DNA from: Aureisphaera galaxeae
GTDB taxonomy: Bacteria > Bacteroidota > Bacteroidia > Flavobacteriales > Flavobacteriaceae
Direction of reading: 5' to 3'
Length of the DNA stretch: 64,000 nucleotides
NCBI RefSeq assembly: GCF_028561275.1
Contig: NZ_JAQQTF010000007.1
Coordinates: 1 to 64,000 of the forward strand
The notes beneath the pieces were generated by a model. The model did not search any database. It was not told where the DNA came from and was given only the letters and a program-made list of their open reading frames with translations. The position numbers were made by a program, and so were the translations under genes. Below are positions 1 through 7,934 of the stretch, piece by piece (the first letter of the stretch is position 1; each line of letters starts with the position of its first letter).

Positions 1-3000
1 ACTGTTGTCGATGCTGCCTATCTGTACGCGCTGGATGTACTCGTCGTTGGTGTTGTTACCGTTGGACGCACAGTAGCCCGTCGGAGGGGTTCCCCCACCG
101 CCGCCACCCGCGGTAACGGCCACGTTGTCGATCGCGATATCCGCCTGCCAGGTCCCACCCGTGATACGGTTGAAACGAAGCTCCACAGTACCGCCGGCAT
201 AGGCGTTCAGGCTCACGCTCTGGGCGTTCCACTGGTTGCCCTGGTTGCCAGTCTGGCTCCAAAGGCTCGTCCAGGTCGTACCGTCCGTGCTCGCCTCCAC
301 AGCGATGCTTCCCATATCCGTCGAACCGAACATGTGGTAGTCGAAGGTGAAGTTGGCGGCCGTCTCGCCGCTTAGGTCGATGCAAGGAGAGTTCAGGATC
401 GCCTGCTTGTTAGGGTAGCCCGTTCCGTTCCCGGAAGCCTCCACGTACATGTACCACGTACTACCAGATCCGCTTGATGGACCCGTGTTGTTCGATGGCG
501 TGCCACCGCTGTCGCGCGTCCAGTTAAGGTCATCCCCAGTCGCCTGGGTCCAGGCACCGATCGAGCTCTCGAAGCCCTCGCTGTAACCAGCCGTCACACC
601 GCCGGTACAACCGCCCCCGCCACCACCGGTGGTCGTTGCGTTGGCCGCAGCGCTCTGTGCGGAGTTGTTCCCAGCAGCATCAAAGGCACGCACAGTGAAA
701 CTATAGCTCGTCGCTGGCGTAAGGCCAGTAACATTGGCCGATGTACCCGTAACGGTACCAAGGCTCGTTCCTCCTTGGAACACCTCGTAGCCGGTCACAC
801 CCACGTTGTCCGTAGAAGCCGTCCAGGTTAGCGTTAGCGAAGTGTCCGCTATGTTGGATGCAGCTAGATTCGTGGGAACAGTTGGAGCTTGGGTATCTGC
901 AGTACTACCACCCTGCATGCTGAATGCATCCAGCGCGATATCTGCTTGCCAAGTACTTCCAGTTACACGATTAAAACGCATACGGAAGTTGCTTTGACCG
1001 GCATAGGTGTTCAGATTAATGCTTTCTGAATTCCATTGGTTTCCTTGGTTTCCTGTTCTGTTCCAGATACTGGTCCAAGTAGCACCATCGTCGGTACTTA
1101 CCTCAAGATCGATACTTCCCATATCGGCAGCACCAAACATGTGGTAGCTAAAGTCGAAGGTAGCTCCAGACTCACCACTCAGGTCATAACAAGGTGAGTT
1201 AAGGATAGCACGCTTGTTAGGATATCCTGTTCCGTTTCCGGAAGCTTCTACGAATACATAGAAAGTTCCATCAGCAGCATTGGATGGTCCTGTGTTGTTA
1301 GATGGAGTTCCACCACTGTCGCGTGTCCAGTTTAAATCGTCCTGTGTAGACTGGCTCCAGTTACCTAAGTTGGTTTCGAAGCTTTCATCATCTGGATAAG
1401 AAGCGATGGTTCCAGAACATGCGTCTGGCGTTCCACCACCACATCCACTCGTAAATGAAGTAGACTGGTCATTGTTTCCGTTAGAACCTCCGTTTGTATT
1501 TTCGTTGGCATCTACCCCAACCCCACGAGCTGCGAATACATCCCAAATAATACAGTTATAGGCTCCAGCATATAGATCCTGATCTGCCTGAAGAATCCCA
1601 TCTCTTCCAGAAACAAATCCCGGGTTGTTGGCAGTATTCTTTAGTCCTTCAGTAACCAAAGCCAAAGCAATGTTATTTCCTCCGGTTCCACTGTAGAAAT
1701 CGGTATCGAATCCTTCCTGAGCCACTAAAGCCCAAGTAAGATCCCAAAGGATGGTTCCAAAAGCGTATCCTACACCGTGAGGAACGGCCAAACCGCTAAT
1801 GTCTCCATAGGTTGTTCCGTTGATAGCAGTATTTGTAGAATATGGAGTAGGTCGAATTCCTCCACCATTAGAATCTTCGGCTAGAGCATAGTTTCCGATT
1901 CCTCTGGAATCGGTTCCTGCATCTCCCGTTTTCATGGTTAGCATTAATCCGAACCAGTCACTCCATCCTTCACCCATTTGCTCAGATCCTCCCAATACAT
2001 TCTGGCTAGGTCCTCCGACCAAACGGATAGAGATTCCGTGACCATACTCATGGGCTATGATTCCATTGTCTAAGTCCCCATCAATTTGTGGATTTGCGGT
2101 GTTCCAAAGGAACATCTGCATTCTTGGGTTACTACCGTCCGGTGGCGTGGCAAAGTTTGCATTGTTAATTCCCGAACCGTCCTGCGCATCTGCATTTACA
2201 GAGTCACTTCCAGATCCTCCGTTTCCATAGTTATTCTCCTGGAAGTTACCACTGGCTTCGTTAAAACCATACTGATAAAATACGTCGTGCATGATGTTGT
2301 TCCAGTAGAAAAGGTTGGTAATGGCAGCCGATTGGTAGGTACTTGGCTGATTGTTGAAGTTGATTGGAAAATCGAAATCCAATCCAGCACCACCGTTAGG
2401 TGCGAATCCAGTTCCGTTGTTTCCATTGGCATCTTCCTGTGCCCATACGTTGTTTCCACGTGTAATGGTATATTCTGCACCTGCAGCTCCATTAGTATCG
2501 TGCCATCCGTATGGAGAAGCCGTTAAGTTTTGCGGATCGTTTACAATAGTACGACCCCCATCCAATGGGCTTTCCAATGGCATCGCATATACATTATAGC
2601 TTTCGCCAGCCATAAAGTTTGCAGGACCTTCTACTACAGGAGCTTCTTCTATAATGCGCTCCGCAGCGTGATCATGGTTTTCATGGTCATCTCCCCAGCT
2701 ACAGGTAATCACCCAATCTTCGGTGCGAAGTACCTGCCCAGTAACTGCATCAATATTTTCGTTCCACCAGTGCTGGCCGTCTTTTTGGTAGTAACTTACG
2801 TTCCATACCAAACGGATTTCACCATTGTGTACTTGGTACATAGGCTGAACCACAATAGGCTCTTCAGATGCACGGGCATCGTTATACACATAGATCCCTT
2901 CAGCATTTTTTGTCCCGTTAAGAGCAGGCGCTATGAGGTTGTGCTGTTGCACGGTTTTCATAACAGCTGCCTCCGGTGTGAGGGATGCTTGGGTAGTTGC

Positions 3001-3312
3001 AACTTTCTCTGCAATGTTCGAAATAAACTGATCGATATGCCAAGTTACTTTTCCGTTGGTCACGGTCAGTTTGTATGTGGCATACTGAATTGGGATATTG
3101 TTGTGCATTTGTTGAATGTACACGTGTTGAACATCCGGATTTAAGGAAGGTACCACATCGGTAATCTTCCATTGTGTTAGGTCTGCTTGTTTAAAATGGG
3201 ATTCCCCTTTAAGGACATTAAAATAGTCCTGTACAATCCCGTCCATCAAGCCTTGTGAAAAGGTTAATTGTCCTATCATACAGAGGAGGACAAAGAGGTA
3301 CGTTTTTTTCAT
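1..3312 (-). CDS. Secreted M36 fungalysin-family metalloprotease with MAM-FN3-MAM-GEVED tail (3' end outside window)
   Basis: Extracellular zinc endopeptidase. Translating the minus strand from ATG 3312 gives an open frame to the window edge (1104 codons seen). Residues 1-20 form a Sec signal peptide ending FSQ. An FTP-type propeptide follows, then the M36 catalytic domain with the zinc site HEYGH at residues 421-425 and EGWSDW (E448, expected third ligand). After a Gly/Asn-rich linker comes a MAM-like domain (from about 645), a fibronectin III domain (about 800-900), a second MAM-like domain (from about 914) and the start of a GEVED-type domain containing IQRVQIGSID. Flavobacterial relatives usually end in a type IX sorting domain, which here would lie outside the window. 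The FN3-MAM2-GEVED part is far more GC-rich than the rest, although the two MAM copies are very similar in protein. Family assignment is secure; substrate is unknown. Confidence 0.95.
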   Translation of the reverse strand, partial: MKKTYLFVLLCMIGQLTFSQGLMDGIVQDYFNVLKGESHFKQADLTQWKITDVVPSLNPDVQHVYIQQMHNNIPIQYATYKLTVTNGKVTWHIDQFISNIAEKVATTQASLTPEAAVMKTVQQHNLIAPALNGTKNAEGIYVYNDARASEEPIVVQPMYQVHNGEIRLVWNVSYYQKDGQHWWNENIDAVTGQVLRTEDWVITCSWGDDHENHDHAAERIIEEAPVVEGPANFMAGESYNVYAMPLESPLDGGRTIVNDPQNLTASPYGWHDTNGAAGAEYTITRGNNVWAQEDANGNNGTGFAPNGGAGLDFDFPINFNNQPSTYQSAAITNLFYWNNIMHDVFYQYGFNEASGNFQENNYGNGGSGSDSVNADAQDGSGINNANFATPPDGSNPRMQMFLWNTANPQIDGDLDNGIIAHEYGHGISIRLVGGPSQNVLGGSEQMGEGWSDWFGLMLTMKTGDAGTDSRGIGNYALAEDSNGGGIRPTPYSTNTAINGTTYGDISGLAVPHGVGYAFGTILWDLTWALVAQEGFDTDFYSGTGGNNIALALVTEGLKNTANNPGFVSGRDGILQADQDLYAGAYNCIIWDVFAARGVGVDANENTNGGSNGNNDQSTSFTSGCGGGTPDACSGTIASYPDDESFETNLGNWSQSTQDDLNWTRDSGGTPSNNTGPSNAADGTFYVFVEASGNGTGYPNKRAILNSPCYDLSGESGATFDFSYHMFGAADMGSIDLEVSTDDGATWTSIWNRTGNQGNQWNSESINLNTYAGQSNFRMRFNRVTGSTWQADIALDAFSMQGGSTADTQAPTVPTNLAASNIADTSLTLTWTASTDNVGVTGYEVFQGGTSLGTVTGTSANVTGLTPATSYSFTVRAFDAAGNNSAQSAAANATTTGGGGGGCTGGVTAGYSEGFESSIGAWTQATGDDLNWTRDSGGTPSNNTGPSSGSGSTWYMYVEASGNGTGYPNKQAILNSPCIDLSGETAANFTFDYHMFGSTDMGSIAVEASTDGTTWTSLWSQTGNQGNQWNAQSVSLNAYAGGTVELRFNRITGGTWQADIAIDNVAVTAGGGGGGTPPTGYCASNGNNTNDEYIQRVQIGSIDNS

Positions 3313-3781
3313 TTTTTCTCAATAGTTTATGATTAGTGTTTCATACCCAAAAGGGCATACGTCTCCAGTGCTTCCCAAAAAGGGAAACAAGGTAAAGGGT
3401 CTTCGATAAGGGGAGTATTTAGTTGTTTAGGGGAAAACGTCTAGAAAAATCGGATTCGTGTCATAGTTTAGGTTTGTTAGTTAATAATTGTTGTACGACG
3501 TCTCGTTAGATTGGGGAAGGAAATTCCTACAAAAACACACAAAATCAGCACTTTAACAATTTTTGTAAATGTTAATCTTTTTTGTCAAAAAATTAAACAT
3601 TTGCACTAATATTGTTTATATTTTTAAGAATTTCGCAACAAAATAAATGTTTTTTTATCAAATATCAAATTTTATTCGATGAACGGTAACACTAATTCAC
3701 TAATCCATTCATTTTTAACTTTTTATACCCTATCGATTTAATGGGATAATAAAGGTTTACCTCTATTTCGGAACAAAAAAC
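3313..3781. other. AT-rich divergent intergenic region, no gene seen
   Basis: The region separates the M36 protease and the ABC ATPase, which are transcribed divergently. It becomes very AT-rich from about 3540 to 3680. A small inverted repeat (TTCCC, 3372-3376, with GGGAA, 3382-3386) would lie in the leader of the protease mRNA. I found no convincing TANNTTTG box for the protease, no RNA gene and no credible small ORF. Confidence 0.5.
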
Positions 3782-3789
3782 TATCTTTG
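3782..3789 (+). promoter_or_regulatory. -7 promoter box TATCTTTG of the ABC ATPase gene
   Basis: TATCTTTG matches the Bacteroidota housekeeping -7 consensus TANNTTTG and ends only 5 bases before the ATG at 3795. Transcription would begin at or next to the start codon, so the mRNA is predicted to be leaderless. A clear TTTG -33 partner is not obvious. Confidence 0.6.
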
Positions 3790-3794
3790 AATGC

Positions 3795-5483
3795 ATGGCA
3801 AATTCCCCGCTTCTACATATTAAAGACCTCACCATTTCCTTCGGAAAAAAGAGCGAAAAAAAGACCGTGGTTCACGGCATCTCTTTAGATGTAAATTCCA
3901 ACGAAGTTTTGGGTATTGTGGGGGAGTCCGGATCGGGTAAATCTGTCTCCTCACTTTCGATCATGGGATTGCTTCCTAAAAGGCTTGCCCATATAGAAGG
4001 TGAAATCCTTTTTGAAGGAAAAGACCTCTTGAAGGAGGAGGCCTCATCCCTTCGTAACATTCGGGGGAAGGATATTGCCATGATCTTTCAGGAACCCATG
4101 AGTGCCTTAAATCCGTCTTTAAAATGCGGCAAACAGGTTTCGGAAATACTGCAGCACCATCTTTCTATGTCTCCCTCCGAAGCAAGGAAGGAGACCCTAT
4201 CCCTTTTCGAAAAGGTGAAATTACCGCGGCCCAATGCGATTTATTCCAGCTACCCACATCAAATAAGCGGTGGACAAATGCAACGTGTTATGATCGCCAT
4301 GGCCATTGCTTGTAAACCCAAGCTCCTTATTGCCGATGAGCCCACCACAGCCTTGGACGTAACCGTTCAAAAAGAAATTATAGAATTACTGAAGGACTTA
4401 CAGAAGGATACCGGAATGAGCCTTATTTTCATCTCCCATGACCTCAACTTAGTGAGTCAAATAGCCGATCGGGTCGTCGTAATGTTCCAGGGCGAAGTAG
4501 CTGAAAGTGGAAGCGTTTACTCTATATTTAAACTGCCCAAAGCAGATTACACCAAAGCATTGCTGGCTTCGCGGCCCACTTTGGGAGAACGTCTGGAAAC
4601 ACTTCCTACCATTGCTTCAATTAAGGACGATAGCTTTGTCCCCAAGGAAATATCGGTCCAACAGCGCGCCTTAAGACATAAAAAGCTATATACCCAAACC
4701 CCCATTCTCGAGGTGCGAAACCTTAAAAAGGAATATTACGGAAATGCACGACTTTTCGGTCGTAAGGAAGTGGTAAAGGCAGTAGATGATGTGAGTTTTT
4801 CCGTTTTTGAAGGGGAAACACTAGGCTTGGTTGGGGAATCGGGCTGTGGAAAATCGACCTTAGGGAAGACCATTCTTCAATTGGAGAGAGCCTCCTCGGG
4901 TAAAATCCTGTATAGAGGGAAAAGCTTGACCGATCTTAGTGCCAACGAAATACGAACGCTTCGGAAGGAGATTCAATTGATTTTTCAGGACCCTTATTCT
5001 TCTTTAAACCCAAGGCTTACCATAGGAGCCGCCCTAATCGAACCCATGCAAGTACACGGTGTTGGGAAATCTAAAAGGGAAAGGGAGAAAAAAGCCCTGG
5101 CTTTGCTTACACGTGTGGGGTTGGACGAAAGTTATTTTCATCGTTATCCTCACGAACTCTCTGGAGGACAGCGCCAGCGCGTGGGGATTGCCCGCACCAT
5201 AGCCTTAGAGCCCAAACTCGTTATTTGCGACGAATCGGTTTCGGCTTTAGATATTTCCGTACAAGCCCAGGTATTGAACCTCTTAAACGAACTCAAGGAA
5301 GACTTTGGTTTTACCTATATCTTCATTTCACATGATTTGGCCGTCGTAAAATTTATGGCCGATCAATTATTGGTCATGAATAGTGGTAAAATAGAGGAAT
5401 TGGGCGATGCGGACGAAATCTACGCACATCCCAATAGTGACTACACCAAAAAATTAATTGAAGCGATTCCCAAAGGAATATAA
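3795..5483 (+). CDS. ABC transporter ATP-binding protein with two fused ATPase domains (peptide/nickel type)
   Basis: This 562-aa cytoplasmic ATPase has two complete nucleotide-binding domains, like the fused DppD-DppF proteins YejF and GsiA that energise oligopeptide or glutathione importers. Domain 1 has Walker A GESGSGKS (43-50), signature SGGQMQRV (from 158) and Walker B LLIADEP (177-183). Domain 2 has GESGCGKS (347-354) and SGGQRQRV (from 456). No permease or binding-protein gene lies nearby, so it is an orphan here and must pair with permeases encoded elsewhere. ATG 3795 is chosen because it follows the -7 box directly; the ATG at 3791 is out of frame. The substrate cannot be read from the sequence. 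Confidence 0.92.
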   Translation: MANSPLLHIKDLTISFGKKSEKKTVVHGISLDVNSNEVLGIVGESGSGKSVSSLSIMGLLPKRLAHIEGEILFEGKDLLKEEASSLRNIRGKDIAMIFQEPMSALNPSLKCGKQVSEILQHHLSMSPSEARKETLSLFEKVKLPRPNAIYSSYPHQISGGQMQRVMIAMAIACKPKLLIADEPTTALDVTVQKEIIELLKDLQKDTGMSLIFISHDLNLVSQIADRVVVMFQGEVAESGSVYSIFKLPKADYTKALLASRPTLGERLETLPTIASIKDDSFVPKEISVQQRALRHKKLYTQTPILEVRNLKKEYYGNARLFGRKEVVKAVDDVSFSVFEGETLGLVGESGCGKSTLGKTILQLERASSGKILYRGKSLTDLSANEIRTLRKEIQLIFQDPYSSLNPRLTIGAALIEPMQVHGVGKSKREREKKALALLTRVGLDESYFHRYPHELSGGQRQRVGIARTIALEPKLVICDESVSALDISVQAQVLNLLNELKEDFGFTYIFISHDLAVVKFMADQLLVMNSGKIEELGDADEIYAHPNSDYTKKLIEAIPKGI

Positions 5484-5491
5484 TTGCGCAT

Positions 5492-5526
5492 AAAAAAAGC
5501 CCGTCCTAACCTCACAAAGAACGGGC
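5492..5526 (-). terminator. Intrinsic terminator read on the minus strand
   Basis: GCCCGT (5499-5504) pairs with ACGGGC (5521-5526). On the minus strand the stem is followed by seven T (5498-5492). On the plus strand no T-run follows, so it fits minus-strand transcription better than the ABC gene, although it may act weakly in both directions. It would end a transcript from the small ORF at 5578-5667 or read-through from the scoA operon. Confidence 0.6.
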
Positions 5527-5577
5527 CTACCTTTATCTGAATCGTTGCAGACTTGGGGTAAAAAAGTTATCTCAACG

Positions 5578-5667
5578 TTACATCAATAAAAACACTTTTT
5601 TGGCTAGGTACATCATACTCTTAAAGAGCTGGAGCGTACTTTTTATTGATTTGGCAATAGTTTTCAT
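5578..5667 (-). CDS. Possible 29-aa small protein
   Basis: ATG at 5667 opens a frame of 29 codons ending in TAA at 5578. The peptide starts MKTIAKSIKS, ends KKVFLLM, and is basic and amphipathic, with a cluster of methionines and leucines in the second half. A minus-strand intrinsic terminator begins about 50 bases downstream, and the gap to the M91-like gene is AT-rich enough to hold a promoter, though I see no clear -7 box. I do not recognise a family. It is reported because the ORF-plus-terminator layout suggests a discrete small transcript; chance remains quite possible. Confidence 0.3.
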   Translation of the reverse strand: MKTIAKSIKSTLQLFKSMMYLAKKVFLLM

Positions 5668-5841
5668 AAGTAGGTAAAGTTGGTTATTTCTTTAGGGATG
5701 ACTAATTTGTGAAAAAAATCTAAAAACAGGATAAAAGACACTGTTTTTTCGATGAAATGCTATTTTTTTTAACACTTTGTGTTGAACTCCTACAAAAATG
5801 ATAGGAAAACATGCATTTTTTCGTTCCCTTTGCTTGAGCGT

Positions 5842-6474
5842 TCAGACCCTTCCCGTACCCTTTTTTGGTTTGGTGGAAAGCACATGTTCCACAGGATAAT
5901 AGCTTCTTCCGTAGTTGGATCGTTTGTCTTCCCCTAACCTTTTAGCCACCTGATTGGTCATCTTAATTACAAATACTTCCTCCGCATTGGGAAAGGATAG
6001 ATCTCGGCCATCGGCATCAATTTTCTTACCACGGGAAGAGTGATCCCTTTTGCGAGCTAAATAGTCTTCTGTTTCGTAGAGTTCGTTATAACAGTGTATC
6101 AATTCGTGAGAAAGCAAGGCGACAGGAGAATTATACCCCTTATTACGCCTAAACCACTTTTTCTTATGGTTCTTTCGAAACACAACCCCGTGAGTATCGT
6201 AGAACATGACACAATTTATATTGGGATTATAGGCATTCTTCTGTCCGGGAATGATCTTGATATCATTTTCCGTATCGGCCACCAGGACATCGATAATATC
6301 AACGGTTTGAACCTCCCCTTCATCCTCATACCGAATGGTCAAAGTATCCGTTCGGTACAGGAAATCAATAGCGATAAGGGTATTGCGAACAAATCGATCT
6401 GCTATTGTGGAATAGTCCCTATCCTCTTGGTAGGTATAGTGCACCCAATTCCCCTGCAGATCCTGAATATGCAT
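5842..6474 (-). CDS. M91-like zinc metallopeptidase domain protein
   Basis: A 210-aa protein without signal peptide or membrane segment. It carries HELIH at residues 123-127 (in LLSHELIHCYNELY) and, about 40 residues later, NAEEV followed by a helix with TNQVAKRLG and a YGRSYY segment around residues 188-193. This layout resembles peptidase family M91, known from the type III effector NleD, where HExxH and a downstream acidic residue bind zinc. The gene begins 1 base after the scoB stop and so appears to be the last gene of scoA-scoB. Its role is unknown: no secretion signal is seen and no effector system is nearby. The zinc motif is clear; the family link is inferred from motif layout. Confidence 0.7.
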   Translation of the reverse strand: MHIQDLQGNWVHYTYQEDRDYSTIADRFVRNTLIAIDFLYRTDTLTIRYEDEGEVQTVDIIDVLVADTENDIKIIPGQKNAYNPNINCVMFYDTHGVVFRKNHKKKWFRRNKGYNSPVALLSHELIHCYNELYETEDYLARKRDHSSRGKKIDADGRDLSFPNAEEVFVIKMTNQVAKRLGEDKRSNYGRSYYPVEHVLSTKPKKGTGRV

Positions 6475-6475
6475 G

Positions 6476-7132
6476 TTAAAAGGTCATTTCGGGGATATCG
6501 CCTTCAACGATTAGGTCGCCTTCTGTAGCGGTTTTTATATCCTCCACACTCACTCCGGGAGCACGTTCCAATAAGCGGAAACTGTTATTTTCTATAGCCA
6601 GTACAGCCAAATTGGTCACAATCTTCTTCACGCAATTAACGCCTGTGAGGGGCAATGAACATTCTTTCAATAGTTTGGATTGTCCTGCCTTATTGGTGTG
6701 CATCATGGCAACAATGATATTGTCTGCAGAAGCTACCAAATCCATCGCACCTCCCATTCCCTTCACCATCTTACCCGGAATCTTCCAATTGGCGATGTCT
6801 CCGTTCTGGGCCACTTCCATTGCTCCTAATATGGTAAGATCTACGTGCTGTCCACGAATCATGGAAAAGCTCATGGCAGAATCGAAAAAGGAAGCTCCTT
6901 TTAGTGCCGTAATGGTCTGCTTTCCTGCATTAATAAGATCTGGATCCTCTTCCCCTTCAAAAGGAAAGGGCCCCATTCCCAATACTCCATTTTCACTTTG
7001 AAATTCTACTTCGATATCGTCACGGACAAAATTGGCAACCAGTGTCGGGATACCAATTCCTAAGTTTACATAGTAACCGTCCCTTACCTCTCTCGCAATT
7101 CGTTGTGCTATCTGTTCTTTGGATAATGCCAT
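6476..7132 (-). CDS. scoB: 3-oxoacid CoA-transferase subunit B
   Basis: Beta subunit (218 aa) of succinyl-CoA:3-ketoacid CoA-transferase, which moves CoA from succinyl-CoA to acetoacetate in ketone-body and branched-chain catabolism. It shows NLGIGIPT (23-30) and SENGVLGMGP (46-55), whose Glu47 matches the catalytic glutamate that forms the glutamyl-CoA thioester in class I transferases. The length is normal. Its start overlaps the scoA stop by one base (TAATG), as expected for coupled translation of the two subunits, and the M91-like gene starts 1 base after its stop. Confidence 0.95.
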   Translation of the reverse strand: MALSKEQIAQRIAREVRDGYYVNLGIGIPTLVANFVRDDIEVEFQSENGVLGMGPFPFEGEEDPDLINAGKQTITALKGASFFDSAMSFSMIRGQHVDLTILGAMEVAQNGDIANWKIPGKMVKGMGGAMDLVASADNIIVAMMHTNKAGQSKLLKECSLPLTGVNCVKKIVTNLAVLAIENNSFRLLERAPGVSVEDIKTATEGDLIVEGDIPEMTF

Positions 7133-7833
7133 TAGTCTCTTTTTCTTACGGTTAGATTTTCAATTCGCTTTTCGTACTTCTCCCCTTGAAAGATGCGCTG
7201 TACAAAAATCCCTGGGATATGGATATCGTTAGGGTCCAATTCACCCGCCGGCACCAGCTCTTCTACCTCCGCCACCGTGATATTGGCGGCACCACACATA
7301 TTGGGGTTAAAATTGCGTGCAGTTCCCCTGAAAATTAAATTCCCTGCAGTATCCCCTTTCCAGGCTTTTATAAATCCGAAATCGGCCTTAAAGGCATGCT
7401 CCAAAATATGCATCTTCCCATTAAACTCACGGGACTCCTTTCCTTCGGCCACCTCCGTACCGTAACCTGCCGGCGTATAGAAAGCAGGAATTCCACTTTG
7501 GGCGGCACGACAACGTTGTGCCAATGTTCCTTGGGGGATTAATTCTACCTCCAACTCTCCGCTTAGCATTTGCCGTTCAAACTCTGCATTTTCACCTACA
7601 TAGGAAGATATCATTTTCTTGATCTGTCGCTGCTGCAGTAAGAGTCCAAGGCCAAAATCGTCGACCCCAGCATTGTTAGAAATGCATGTAACACCCTTCA
7701 CGTTGAGTGCTACCAATTGGGCAATGCAGTTTTCGGGAATACCCGACAAACCGAATCCTCCCAGCATGAATGTCATTCCATCTGCAACCCCTTTACAAGC
7801 CTCTTGGACGTTGGCTACCGTTTTTGTAATCAT
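7132..7833 (-). CDS. scoA: 3-oxoacid CoA-transferase subunit A
   Basis: Alpha subunit (233 aa) partnering the subunit encoded directly downstream. The class I CoA-transferase N-terminal signature [13 protein letters not shown] is clear near residues 25-37, and the internal GTEVAEGKE segment is typical of SCOT/AtoD-type A subunits. It is the first gene of a three-gene transcription unit (scoA, scoB, M91-like). A weak -7-like box (TACTTTTA, plus coordinates 7850-7857) lies 17 bases before the start. Confidence 0.95.
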   Translation of the reverse strand: MITKTVANVQEACKGVADGMTFMLGGFGLSGIPENCIAQLVALNVKGVTCISNNAGVDDFGLGLLLQQRQIKKMISSYVGENAEFERQMLSGELEVELIPQGTLAQRCRAAQSGIPAFYTPAGYGTEVAEGKESREFNGKMHILEHAFKADFGFIKAWKGDTAGNLIFRGTARNFNPNMCGAANITVAEVEELVPAGELDPNDIHIPGIFVQRIFQGEKYEKRIENLTVRKRD

Positions 7834-7849
7834 TCTTTAAAATTTTTAC

Positions 7850-7857
7850 TAAAAGTA
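7850..7857 (-). promoter_or_regulatory. Candidate -7 box TACTTTTA of the scoA operon
   Basis: Read on the minus strand it is TACTTTTA, one base from TANNTTTG, 17 bases upstream of the scoA ATG and just downstream of the pbp1A terminator. No good -33 TTG is visible, so support is modest. Confidence 0.35.
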
Positions 7858-7874
7858 CTGAAATTTGAAGGCAT

Positions 7875-7910
7875 AAAAAAACCCCTTTGTCCAAATAAAA
7901 CAAAGAGGTT
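7875..7910 (-). terminator. Intrinsic terminator of the ricT-gldH-pbp1A operon
   Basis: On the minus strand AACCTCTTTG pairs with CAAAGGGGTT (one G-T pair) around an 11-base loop, followed by a T-run. It starts 25 bases after the pbp1A stop codon. Confidence 0.8.
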
Positions 7911-7934
7911 TGGTGCTTTTTTTAATGGGCAGAA

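Noticed and set aside
2086-3144. Plus-strand ORFs opposite the M36 protease
   Set aside because: The minus strand is one continuous frame with signal peptide, FTP, zinc site and MAM domains; plus-strand translations have no domain logic.
5484-5526. Dedicated terminator for the ABC ATPase on the plus strand
   Set aside because: The stem is there but no T-run follows on the plus strand, whereas seven T follow on the minus strand.
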